This document shows positions 1 through 7,395 of a stretch of DNA of 16,190 nt, one piece after another (the first letter of the stretch is position 1; each line of letters opens with the position of its first letter). The stretch is from contig DEWC01000042.1 of assembly GCA_002363095.1 (NCBI GenBank), positions 1-16,190 of the forward strand. Reading direction: 5' to 3'. A model generated the notes under the pieces. That model had not been told where the DNA came from. It did not search any database and saw only the letters and a program-made list of their open reading frames with translations. This stretch comes from Ruminococcaceae bacterium UBA3220 (lineage in GTDB: Bacteria > Bacillota > Clostridia > Oscillospirales > Acutalibacteraceae). A program made the position numbers and the translations under genes.

Positions 1-1178
1 CCGTTCGGCAGTTTTTTCGGATCGGGAATCCAATCTCCGAGCGAAGTGCGGTCATTGTTTCTGCCTAAAAACCACCCGTCGTCCAGAACAAATAAATCTA
101 TTCCCAGCCCGGCAGAACTATCAATTATATCAAATAGTTTTTTTTCATCGAAATCAAAATAAGCGGCTTCCCAACTGTTTATAACGATAGGTCTTGATGC
201 GTTTCTGTATTTTAAGGGAGAAAGATTATTTCTGTATAAATCGTGGAATGTGCGTGATAATTTACCTAAACCGCTGTCGCTATATACCATAACGCATTCA
301 GGTGTCAGGAAACTTTCGCCACTGTTTAATTGCCATCCGAAATCAAACGGATTTATGCCACATTGAACTCTGACGGTTTCAAACTGGCCAACTTCTGCAA
401 GACATAGATGATTGCCCGAATAAATAAGGCTGAAACCGTAAACCTCGCCGTTTTCTTCGTTGGTATCATGGCGGGCGAGTGCAACAAAAGGATTATTTAT
501 ATGTCCGGAAGCACCCCTGCGACTCTCGACCGATTGAATACCGTGGTGAAGGGGAATGCGTTCGATATGCCGTTCTTTACAATGTGAACCGAACAGGTTT
601 ATAAAATCAAAATTACTGTCGGGCAGGTCGAGCGATAAACTAAGTGCACGGTCAATATTTATGGGCTTTTCGGAATTGTTGATAAATTCAACATTTCTTG
701 TGATAACATTTAAGTTTTCAAAAACAGTGTAGTATAACTTGAGCTCGGCTTTGGCTGTGTTATCGGCAAGTGTTATAACAAGAGTTTCACAGTCGTTCTT
801 TGTGCCGGTTGTTTGAGGAAAGAAAGGTATTCTTTCTTTCCCTTTTTTAATTTCATGTGAGATATAGCGGAAATCGCAAACTATTGAGCCGTTATCAAAT
901 GTCAGCATTGCTGCCGGAGAGCGAAAATCTCCGTTTCCGAAGAACGGATACTCTTGCGGTGCGGTATCAAGTGAAAAGAATTCTTCTTCGGCATCGGCAG
1001 GAACAGGAGCAAAACTTCTCGGCTCAACATAAAAGAGGTGTGATAAATCACATTCGGGAAGGCGTTTGCCATAATAGAGCGACAAAATCCGACCGTTTTC
1101 ATGAAGTTTAAATACATAACTCGTTTCGTTTGCGGTTAGAAAAAAAGTTTTTGAATCTTTTAAAAATTTAATAGACAA
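1..1178 (-). CDS. GH36 alpha-galactosidase, N-terminal 392 codons (3' end beyond window)
   Basis: Predicted retaining alpha-galactosidase that releases terminal alpha-linked galactose from oligosaccharides, probably cytoplasmic because no signal peptide is seen. The reading frame is open from a TTG start to the left edge. The first ~320 residues match the GH36 N-terminal beta-sandwich. The TIM barrel then begins with the family hallmark, including INSWEAAYFDFDEKKL and, at about residues 364-370, VLDDGWF followed by a SLGDW segment. The catalytic aspartates lie further on and are outside the window, so activity cannot be judged. GH36 proteins are usually about 700-750 residues, so roughly half is present. 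The TTG start is chosen because a near-perfect AAGGAGGT sits 7 nt upstream and no in-frame ATG occurs before the middle of the N-terminal domain. It lies 19 bp after the AraC gene on the same strand and is probably co-transcribed with it. The family call is firm; the natural substrate is unknown. Confidence 0.93.
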   Translation of the reverse strand, partial: MSIKFLKDSKTFFLTANETSYVFKLHENGRILSLYYGKRLPECDLSHLFYVEPRSFAPVPADAEEEFFSLDTAPQEYPFFGNGDFRSPAAMLTFDNGSIVCDFRYISHEIKKGKERIPFFPQTTGTKNDCETLVITLADNTAKAELKLYYTVFENLNVITRNVEFINNSEKPINIDRALSLSLDLPDSNFDFINLFGSHCKERHIERIPLHHGIQSVESRRGASGHINNPFVALARHDTNEENGEVYGFSLIYSGNHLCLAEVGQFETVRVQCGINPFDFGWQLNSGESFLTPECVMVYSDSGLGKLSRTFHDLYRNNLSPLKYRNASRPIVINSWEAAYFDFDEKKLFDIIDSSAGLGIDLFVLDDGWFLGRNNDRTSLGDWIPDPKKLPN

Positions 1179-1185
1179 AAGGATG

Positions 1186-1192
1186 ACCTCCT
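1186..1192 (-). promoter_or_regulatory. Shine-Dalgarno site fixing the TTG start of the GH36 gene
   Basis: The minus strand reads AGGAGGT here, 7 nt before the TTG at 1178-1176 and inside the short gap after the AraC stop codon. Its strength and spacing are the main reason to accept a non-ATG start. Confidence 0.8.
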
Positions 1193-1197
1193 TATTT

Positions 1198-2067
1198 TCA
1201 TTTTTCTTTCGGTACATAGGCATATTTTACCCTGTATTCCGAAGGTGTACATCTGTACCGTTGTTTGAATTTCTTGAAGAAAAATGTTTTGTTTGTATAT
1301 CCGGCATTTCTGAAAACTTCGTCTACCGGCAGATTTGATGTGGTAAGCTGAAATACGATTTGCGACATTCGTTTTTCTTCCACATAATCGTTAAACGAAA
1401 TACCGACATTTTTTTTAAAGGTACGCCCTAAATATGCTTGATTGAAATTGTATAGTTTTGCAATATCAGTCAAAGTTATCGGTTCAAAACAATGTGCATC
1501 AATATAATCGGTTATTCGTGGCATAATTACTTTTGAATTTTTGTTTGACTGGTTATTTGATTTTGCTTTTTTTGCTCTCCACATTTCTAAAAACAATTCG
1601 CAAAGCAAAGCCGATATATATCCTTTATATTCTTTCTTTTTTGAGGAATACTCGGTAAGAAGATTTTGCAGAATATTTTCGGTTTTTATAATGTGTTCGT
1701 CGTCAAAAGAAATAAGAGGATCATACATATCTTCAAAGAAAGCCGTATAAGCATCAAGATTTTGGTCTTCAAAAGGGAAAATTGATTTTAAGAATTCTTT
1801 TTTGAAATACAGAGTAAAGTATTTAGATGCATTATCACAGAGAATACAGTGCGTATGCTCTTCGTCAATTAAGTAAATATCTCCTCTGCGCAGGGTGAAA
1901 TAGACATTGTCAACCATATATTTTCCTGTTCCGCTGACGATAAATTCCATTTCAATATAATCGTGGGTGTGAAGATAAGTCGAATTATCACTTGTAACAG
2001 ATCTTATTAAAAAATCATAGTTGTCAGAGAAAACCTGTTTGGCATAATAATATTTCAATACAACCAA
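1198..2067 (-). CDS. AraC-family transcriptional regulator
   Basis: DNA-binding regulator with an N-terminal sugar-sensing cupin domain and a C-terminal AraC/XylS DNA-binding domain, 289 residues, the normal length. The cupin (about residues 25-90) shows the HTHDYIEMEF and RRGDIYLIDEEHTH patterns typical of AraC_binding domains. The C-terminal ~105 residues hold two helix-turn-helix units, about 198-219 (LTDIAKLYNFNQAYLGRTFK) and 247-270, ending in the usual F(F)KKFKQRYRCTPSEYR signature. The start is uncertain: TTG at 2067 has GGAG 5 nt upstream, whereas TTG at codon 4 (2058) sits 9 nt after AGGAG. Both give essentially the same protein. The predicted promoter leaves only about 9 nt of leader before the first TTG, which favours codon 4. 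It is transcribed divergently from the transporter operon and upstream of the alpha-galactosidase, so it probably controls both in response to an imported saccharide (inference). Confidence 0.95.
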   Translation of the reverse strand: MVVLKYYYAKQVFSDNYDFLIRSVTSDNSTYLHTHDYIEMEFIVSGTGKYMVDNVYFTLRRGDIYLIDEEHTHCILCDNASKYFTLYFKKEFLKSIFPFEDQNLDAYTAFFEDMYDPLISFDDEHIIKTENILQNLLTEYSSKKKEYKGYISALLCELFLEMWRAKKAKSNNQSNKNSKVIMPRITDYIDAHCFEPITLTDIAKLYNFNQAYLGRTFKKNVGISFNDYVEEKRMSQIVFQLTTSNLPVDEVFRNAGYTNKTFFFKKFKQRYRCTPSEYRVKYAYVPKEK

Positions 2068-2082
2068 CTCCTCTCCAAAATA

Positions 2083-2111
2083 ATATTACATTATATAACC
2101 AGCGGTGTCAA
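2083..2111 (-). promoter_or_regulatory. Predicted sigma-A promoter of the araC-type/GH36 unit
   Basis: On the minus strand a perfect -35 TTGACA (2111-2106) is followed after 17 bp by TAATAT (2088-2083), four of six matches to the -10 consensus. A start about 7 nt downstream would fall near 2076, giving an extremely short leader that begins at the Shine-Dalgarno sequence. A TATAAT also occurs at 2095-2090 but has no acceptable -35 element. Confidence 0.6.
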
Positions 2112-2125
2112 TAACTTCCAGAAGA

Positions 2126-2139
2126 AAAAGTACACTTTT
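2126..2139. promoter_or_regulatory. Inverted repeat between the divergent promoters
   Basis: AAAAGT and ACTTTT flank a 2-bp centre (AC), giving perfect 6-bp arms. The site lies about 15 bp upstream of the minus-strand -35 and about 25 bp upstream of the plus-strand -35, a plausible shared operator position. A/T-rich arms can arise by chance, so function is only suggested. Confidence 0.35.
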
Positions 2140-2150
2140 GATACAATAAA

Positions 2151-2179
2151 GTGCATATATGTCATTGTGCATAATGTGC
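2151..2179 (+). promoter_or_regulatory. GTGCATA direct repeats at the plus-strand -35 (candidate activator half-sites)
   Basis: GTGCATA occurs at 2151-2157 and again at 2167-2173, 16 bp apart, with a third partial copy (TGTGC) at 2175-2179. The second copy overlaps the predicted -35 hexamer. AraC-family proteins usually bind tandem half-sites beside or overlapping the -35 element, so this is a reasonable target for the neighbouring regulator; that link is inference. Confidence 0.35.
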
Positions 2180-2193
2180 CTTATTCGTATAAT
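2165..2193 (+). promoter_or_regulatory. Predicted sigma-A promoter of the transporter/surface-protein operon
   Basis: A perfect -10 TATAAT (2188-2193) follows a weak -35 TTGTGC (2165-2170) with the ideal 17-bp spacer. A weak -35 with a perfect -10 fits a promoter that depends on an activator. Transcription would start near 2200, leaving a ~60-nt leader before the first gene at 2262. Confidence 0.6.
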
Positions 2194-2200
2194 TTAATTA

Positions 2201-2222
2201 GTGAAATTGTGAATATTTCACA
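2201..2222. promoter_or_regulatory. Palindrome over the predicted transcription start (operator candidate)
   Basis: Two nested perfect inverted repeats are present: GTGAAAT (2201-2207) with ATTTCAC (2215-2221), and TGTGAA (2208-2213) with TTCACA (2217-2222) around TAT. The position, just downstream of the -10 and over the expected start site, is typical of repressor operators. It lacks the central CG of a CcpA cre site. The binding protein is unknown. Confidence 0.4.
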
Positions 2223-2261
2223 GAGAATCCATTAATTTTCCACAAAGGAAGGGCTTGTATA

Positions 2262-3989
2262 ATGAAGAAAAGGCTATTATCTTTGCTCATAATACTGTGT
2301 TATATGGTATCGTTTTTTTCTTTAACTGCTTATGCCGAAACAGGGGTAAAAGTAAGCAAAAAAGGGTATACGGTTTATTATACGGCAGGATCTTCCGATA
2401 ATTTCTTGTGCAATAAAAAGACGATCGGTTCACGACCCGGCACGGAATATTATTTGACATATACCGTATCTTCATGCTCGGCAGTTGGAATTCAAGGCGG
2501 CGTCGCCGCAACGGACGCTCCTACCGAAAGTTATCCTTACGCTAAAGACCACGGTATGCTTTTCTATAATCTTGGCAAAAAAGGGTCTGACAAAAATGAC
2601 ATTCTTCTTCCCGGATACACATATTTTATAAAATTCACCGCACTTGAGTCCGGATTTCGTTATACGGCAGCTCGTGCGAAAGGGGACAAGTCGGAATATC
2701 TGGTGTTTGATTCAAGAGCCGTTAATGAAAACCCGGTTCATTGCGGATATTACGGTATCTGGCTTGCGGTCGGAAATACGGTCGCCACTCTTTCAAATGT
2801 TCATTTTTATGATAAAAACGGAAATGATTTAGGCGTTTGGTCGCCGAAACATCGCGCAACCGTAACGACCGGCAGTTTTTTGCAAAAAGATTCATCAATA
2901 CCAAGGTGGTATACCATAAAGGCGAGCGGTATGAGCAATCTTGCCCTTTCAAATAAAACCCCTCTTACCACCAAAAAAATGTATATGGAATATACGGTGA
3001 GATCGACAAAATCGGAAATTGACCAATCCGGTGTTGCGTATTCCAATGACCCGTTGGCAGGTTATCCCCACGGAAAGGGTATGATAAGATATGAGGGAAA
3101 ATCTGAAACGGCAAACACTACAGGCGATATGCTCCTTAAACCCGGCGCCTCATACATAATCGAAATCGAAAGATTTGACGATGATTTTACCGCCATTGTT
3201 CAAATGACACTTAACGGCAAAACGACCCGTTCGGTTTTCCCGTCCCTTTACGGAACATGTAATCCCGAATCGCAATTCTTTTCATTGTGGTTCGGTGAAG
3301 GACACCAGACAAATGTCGATTTTACTCTTGAAAATGTAAAATTCTATGATGAATATCATAACGACCTTGAAGTTCAAAGTAACGACCCGACTGTAATGTT
3401 CAGGCGTTTGGGTGCGCTTGTCGATTATGACGGATGCGAAGCCATGTATTATTGCAAACAGAATGACGCTTTTTATCTGTTATATAAAGACAGCACTTAT
3501 AAATATTCAAGCGATGATGTACAAAGCGAAGGAACATATTCGGTAGCAAGCGGAAAAATCAAATTTTCAAATAGAGGAGAATCGGAATATCTGTTTAAAT
3601 CTATTAAAGAGAGCAACGGTGATGTATACAAGCGCTTATACACATATAAGATTTCATTTGTGCCGGAGCAAAAGGTTCAAACCCTTTCCCTTAAAAACGG
3701 TTATTATGCCAAGAAGCCGAGTAATCCCAAAAAGAAGGATTGCAAATTTGTAAACTGGTGTACAGTTGACGGTAAGGCATTTGATTTCAAGAGTATTGTA
3801 ACCGAATCCACACAATTATACGCAAAATGGAGAGACAAGGATGGAAATGAATTCCTTGAAAGCCTTTCAACCGAAGCAAAACAGCCTACAGATTATTCTA
3901 AATACATAACAATAGCCATTTGTTCGGTTTTGTTATGCGGGGCGATAGTTGGCGGAATTCTTATTTTGAAAGGCGGTAAAAAGAAATGA
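2262..3989 (+). CDS. Membrane-anchored surface protein with two tandem beta-sandwich-like repeats and an InlB-type repeat
   Basis: Unrecognised 575-residue exported protein, probably displayed on the outside of the membrane for glycan binding (inference). A signal peptide (residues 1-25, cut after AYA) is followed by two ~179-residue repeats. Their ends align at LSNVHFYDKNGNDL (around residue 184) and LENVKFYDEYHNDL (around 363), and their middles share an LLxPGxxYxI(K/E) motif, which suggests a concanavalin/LamG-like fold. A region around 476-521 ending in TQLYAKW resembles the Listeria-Bacteroides (InlB B-type) repeat. A transmembrane helix (about 548-569) and a GGKKK tail anchor the C-terminus, with no LPXTG sorting motif. 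A good AAAGGAAGGG site lies 8 nt before ATG. It is the first gene of the operon, and its stop overlaps the start of the first permease (ATGA), indicating translational coupling to sugar import. Confidence 0.85.
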   Translation: MKKRLLSLLIILCYMVSFFSLTAYAETGVKVSKKGYTVYYTAGSSDNFLCNKKTIGSRPGTEYYLTYTVSSCSAVGIQGGVAATDAPTESYPYAKDHGMLFYNLGKKGSDKNDILLPGYTYFIKFTALESGFRYTAARAKGDKSEYLVFDSRAVNENPVHCGYYGIWLAVGNTVATLSNVHFYDKNGNDLGVWSPKHRATVTTGSFLQKDSSIPRWYTIKASGMSNLALSNKTPLTTKKMYMEYTVRSTKSEIDQSGVAYSNDPLAGYPHGKGMIRYEGKSETANTTGDMLLKPGASYIIEIERFDDDFTAIVQMTLNGKTTRSVFPSLYGTCNPESQFFSLWFGEGHQTNVDFTLENVKFYDEYHNDLEVQSNDPTVMFRRLGALVDYDGCEAMYYCKQNDAFYLLYKDSTYKYSSDDVQSEGTYSVASGKIKFSNRGESEYLFKSIKESNGDVYKRLYTYKISFVPEQKVQTLSLKNGYYAKKPSNPKKKDCKFVNWCTVDGKAFDFKSIVTESTQLYAKWRDKDGNEFLESLSTEAKQPTDYSKYITIAICSVLLCGAIVGGILILKGGKKK

Positions 3990-4918
3990 ATTCGGCTGCG
4001 CTGAAAAAAACAAAAAACAAAAGAGATACAGGAAGAATTGTTTTTATTCTTTTTTGCATTACGATACCCATTATCAACTGGCTTATTTTTTACGTGTATA
4101 CAAACGGATCAGCTATTGCGATGGCATTTAAAAATTCGAAAGGTGTTTGGTCTTTAGATAATTTCAGACGGTTTATTGAAGAATTCAATTTGCCGTCCTC
4201 CCAAATACGAATAGCGCTGAAAAACACCCTCATTACCTTCGGAATTCAGTTTGTGATGTTTATTCCTCAAGTTTTGGTGTCCTATTTTATATATAAAAAG
4301 GTTGTAGGATATCGCTTTTTCAGGATAGTTTTCTTCCTCCCAGGCATTTTGTTCTCGGTTTGCACGGCGCTGTGTTTCAGTTACATGGTGGGCGTGAACG
4401 GTTTCATAGCCCAGGGAATAGGGGAATTTTTGGGGCTTGATAAAGTTCCTGAATTGCTTATAGATTCCAGGTTTGCAAACTATGTTGTTTGGGCTAATAT
4501 GATTTGGCTTTCTTTCCCGGGCGACCTCATCATTTGGGGCGGTACTTTTGCGAGAATACCCAACGATGTTCTTGAATCAGCCAAAATCGACGGAGTAACA
4601 TGGTGGCAGGAATTTACCAAAATAATAGTTCCCCTTGTATGGCCGACCGTAGCACTTAAATTAGTTCTCACAATTTGCGGTGTTTTCGGAGCAACAGGAC
4701 AGGTATTCCTGTTAACCGGAGGTTCTGAGCAGAGTAAAACCATTACTTTGAGCGTTTGGATGTATAAAACTCTCTTGAACGGTTCCGGAAACGAATATAC
4801 ATCAAATGTTTATAACTATTTGTCTGCTGTCGGTATTATCATGACTGTTATCGCGGTTGGTATATCCCTCTTTATACGAAGGGTAACCGACAAGGCGTTC
4901 GATGATGTTGACTTTTAA
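3986..4918 (+). CDS. Sugar ABC transporter permease, CUT1 MalF/LplB type
   Basis: Inner-membrane half of a carbohydrate importer, 310 residues with about six hydrophobic segments starting near residue 20. The cytoplasmic EAA loop that docks the ATPase is clear at about 197-221 (ESAKIDGVTWWQEF, then KIIVPLVWPT), with the invariant Asp-Gly. Length and motif match MalF/UgpA/LplB-type permeases without the long MalF periplasmic insert. It starts in an ATGA overlap with the previous gene and has only a modest AGGCGG upstream, so it is probably translated by coupling. Its partners are the next permease and the binding protein at 5836. No ATPase gene is present in the window; Firmicute CUT1 systems commonly share an MsmK/UgpC-type ATPase encoded elsewhere. 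Confidence 0.95.
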   Translation: MNSAALKKTKNKRDTGRIVFILFCITIPIINWLIFYVYTNGSAIAMAFKNSKGVWSLDNFRRFIEEFNLPSSQIRIALKNTLITFGIQFVMFIPQVLVSYFIYKKVVGYRFFRIVFFLPGILFSVCTALCFSYMVGVNGFIAQGIGEFLGLDKVPELLIDSRFANYVVWANMIWLSFPGDLIIWGGTFARIPNDVLESAKIDGVTWWQEFTKIIVPLVWPTVALKLVLTICGVFGATGQVFLLTGGSEQSKTITLSVWMYKTLLNGSGNEYTSNVYNYLSAVGIIMTVIAVGISLFIRRVTDKAFDDVDF

Positions 4919-4933
4919 GGAGGTGTCAGGTTT

Positions 4934-5791
4934 ATGAAGTTTTTAAAGAGAAAAACACTTCCGGAAATAATTCTATACAGTCTTGTTTCTTTGTTGTTTG
5001 CGGTTGTCGCTTTCACATACATATATATACTTTTTTGGGCGGTAATGTCGGGTGCAAAAACCCACGATGAGATTGTTATGAATCCTTTCTCGTTCCCGAA
5101 AAAATGGCTGTGGTCTCATTTTGTTGATGTAACAAGACTCCTCGAAGTTAACGGTAACGGCTTTTTTGATATGTTGTTCAACAGTTGTTATTTTTCGATA
5201 GTAGGTTGCTTTATACAACAGTTCACAACCATTACATTCGCGTATTGCTGTACCAAGTATAAATTTCCTGGAAGCGGATTGCCTTATGTCATAATTCTTA
5301 TTATGTTGACATTGCCGATCTACGGTGCCGGCGGAGCTCAGTATAAACTTTTCAGAAGTTTAGGACTTGTAGACAGTTATTGGCATGTAATTTGCTCAGC
5401 GGGTGGTATGTCGGCACAATTTCTGTATTATCGGGCGTTTTTTAAGAATCTTTCATGGACTTATGCCGAGGCGGCACAGATAGATGGCGCAGGGCACTTC
5501 CAAATTTATTTCAAAGTTATGCTTCCTCAGGCAAGACCGATTTTCGGCGCGTTATTCTTAACAAGTTGGCTTGCTTCGTGGAATAACTATGAAACCGCAC
5601 TTCTTTATCTTCCGAATTTACCGACGCTTCCCGTAGGAATTTATCAGTTCAACACAGAAATGATGTACCGTGCGAGGCTTGATATTTTGTTTGCGGCCTG
5701 CGTACTTGTATCCATACCGGCATTGCTCTTGTTCATAGCATTCAATAAGGTAATAACCACAAACGTTTCGCTTGGCGGAATAAAAGGATAA
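4934..5791 (+). CDS. Sugar ABC transporter permease, CUT1 MalG type
   Basis: Second inner-membrane subunit of the importer, 285 residues with six predicted membrane spans. The EAA motif is near-perfect at about 179-203 (EAAQIDGAGHFQIYFKVMLP, followed by a QARPI segment). The N-terminus (hydrophobic stretch around 13-40, then MSGAKTHDEI and FSFPKKW) is typical of MalG/UgpE-type permeases. A strong AGGAGGT (4918-4924) that overlaps the stop codon of the upstream permease lies 9 nt before the ATG. It pairs with the 3986-4918 product. The specificity cannot be read from the sequence. Confidence 0.95.
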   Translation: MKFLKRKTLPEIILYSLVSLLFAVVAFTYIYILFWAVMSGAKTHDEIVMNPFSFPKKWLWSHFVDVTRLLEVNGNGFFDMLFNSCYFSIVGCFIQQFTTITFAYCCTKYKFPGSGLPYVIILIMLTLPIYGAGGAQYKLFRSLGLVDSYWHVICSAGGMSAQFLYYRAFFKNLSWTYAEAAQIDGAGHFQIYFKVMLPQARPIFGALFLTSWLASWNNYETALLYLPNLPTLPVGIYQFNTEMMYRARLDILFAACVLVSIPALLLFIAFNKVITTNVSLGGIKG

Positions 5792-5820
5792 TCAATCACT
5801 TTAGTTTACATAATCAATCA
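5788..5820 (+). repeat. 11-bp direct repeat flanking the gap before the binding-protein gene
   Basis: ATAATCAATCA is present at 5788-5798, where it overlaps the permease stop codon, and again at 5810-5820 just before the Shine-Dalgarno site. The copies are exact and start 22 bp apart, about two DNA turns. This could be a regulatory pair or a small local duplication; no promoter hexamers are evident nearby. Confidence 0.5.
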
Positions 5821-5835
5821 GAAAGGATGACAATT

Positions 5836-7383
5836 ATGAAAAAAACAATTATGAAAGCATTGGCAGTTTTCCTGGCTCTCACTATGGTGTCTCTACTTTC
5901 GGCATGCGGAGGAAAAAAGCAACAATTTGCTAATTCGGCAACCGATATCGAGATAAGTTACTGGAACGCCGGACTCGGTTCACAGTGGCTCGAAAATATG
6001 ATTGACGCCTTCAATAAGTCGCAGAGCAAGTACCATGCGGCTTATCATGCCAGCGCAAATCAAAAATCAGCCGCCGCAACCTATGGAACCGATGGCGATA
6101 CTGTTGATTTATATCTGCTTATAATGCGTCCGGATAAGTCGCAAATGGAACCTCTCGACGATGTGTTAAACGCTACTGTTAAAGGAGAGGGTAAGACCAT
6201 AAAGGATAAGTTTAATACAGGTTATCTTTCGATGATGGAAAACGCCGACGGTCATTATTATGAACTCAGTTACGGCGGCGGTGTTGTCGGTATCGTTTAT
6301 AACAAGGAGCACTTCAAAAAAGCGGGTATAACACAACTTCCGCGCACAACCAACGAACTTGCCATTGCGGCAGATAAATTGAACAGCAAAGGCTATACGC
6401 CGTTTTGTCATTTCGCGGCAGGTGGTTACTGGACAAATATGAGCGAATTGTTTTTCAGTCAGTATGACGGAAATGATTATTATGTAAATAATTTCTACGC
6501 TTGTAAAGATGCTGCCGGTAATTCTCCGACAAAGGATGTATTTACCGCCAAGGACGGCAGATATCAGGCGCTTAAGGTTTACGAAAAGATAATTACACCC
6601 GAATATGTAATGGGCGGTTCAAATTCGATCGACCATGTTAATGCCCAAACACAGTTCTTAAACGGTTCTGCTTCGATGATGGTAAGCGGTTCGTGGTTGT
6701 CCAACGAAATGTCTAACTCAAAGGATAAGATGAAGAACTTTGCAATGATGCGCTCTCCGGTTATTTCCGCTATCACCGATAAGTGCACAACCATTAAAGG
6801 TGAAGGTGAACTACGTAAGGTTATTTCGGCTATTGATTCGATTGCAGATGGCGATAAAAAGTTGGATGACTACAAAAACGGCAACGATTATGTTATCGAC
6901 GGAAAAACGATTTCCGCAGCCGACTGGGAAACCGTTACAAACGCAAGATTCTCTGTTCCCACTAACTTCACGGGACATTGCGCTTCGATACCGAAATACA
7001 GTAAATGTGTGGACGGAGCAAAAGAATTCCTTAAATTTTTCTATTCCGATAAAGGATACAAAATCTATACAAAGGCAGTTAAAGCTCCGCTTCCGTTTAC
7101 ACTTTCTTCAGGTGATGTTGCGGACACAAGCGGTTTCAGCAGCTTTGAAAAGAGCCAGTTTAAGATGCTTGCCGAGGCAAAATACACGCCTACCGAATAT
7201 ATAGCAAGCAAACATCGTATATTCACCGACGGTGGTGCGTCGTCCTTCTGCGGAGTGGATTATATTTCTGCTCTGTGTGCTTCAAATAAAGATGACCGGA
7301 AGACGGTAAATCAAATTTGGGATTCAATTCAGCAAAAGGTTGAAGATAACTATAAGACATGGGTTTCCGATATAAAGAAGTAA
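5836..7383 (+). CDS. Sugar ABC transporter solute-binding lipoprotein
   Basis: Extracellular receptor of the importer, 515 residues from the chosen start. The N-terminus MKKTIMKALAVF...LLSACGGKK is a lipoprotein signal with a clear LSAC lipobox, so the mature protein is tethered by a lipidated cysteine. The next segment (IEISYWNAGLGSQW, LENMIDAFNKSQSKY) is the usual beginning of CUT1 family-1 sugar-binding proteins, and a GSASMMVSGSWL motif near the middle is also typical. The length is on the long side for the family (usually 400-550). An in-frame ATG at 5827 is rejected because it abuts the AGAAAGG ribosome site; ATG 5836 is spaced 9 nt. It lies between the permeases and the surface-protein genes and was probably placed there for high expression. 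The ligand is unknown but likely an oligosaccharide with galactose, given the alpha-galactosidase. Confidence 0.93.
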   Translation: MKKTIMKALAVFLALTMVSLLSACGGKKQQFANSATDIEISYWNAGLGSQWLENMIDAFNKSQSKYHAAYHASANQKSAAATYGTDGDTVDLYLLIMRPDKSQMEPLDDVLNATVKGEGKTIKDKFNTGYLSMMENADGHYYELSYGGGVVGIVYNKEHFKKAGITQLPRTTNELAIAADKLNSKGYTPFCHFAAGGYWTNMSELFFSQYDGNDYYVNNFYACKDAAGNSPTKDVFTAKDGRYQALKVYEKIITPEYVMGGSNSIDHVNAQTQFLNGSASMMVSGSWLSNEMSNSKDKMKNFAMMRSPVISAITDKCTTIKGEGELRKVISAIDSIADGDKKLDDYKNGNDYVIDGKTISAADWETVTNARFSVPTNFTGHCASIPKYSKCVDGAKEFLKFFYSDKGYKIYTKAVKAPLPFTLSSGDVADTSGFSSFEKSQFKMLAEAKYTPTEYIASKHRIFTDGGASSFCGVDYISALCASNKDDRKTVNQIWDSIQQKVEDNYKTWVSDIKK

Positions 7384-7395
7384 GGAATAAATAAT

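Noticed and set aside
2208..2222. Catabolite-repression cre site or CRP site at the palindrome TGTGAATATTTCACA
   Set aside because: It lacks the central CG and pattern of a cre site, and the spacer is one base shorter than the CRP consensus; left as an operator of unknown partner.
5827..5835. ATG at 5827 as the start of the binding-protein gene
   Set aside because: It directly abuts the AGAAAGG ribosome site, whereas ATG 5836 has 9-nt spacing and gives a standard MKK lipoprotein signal.
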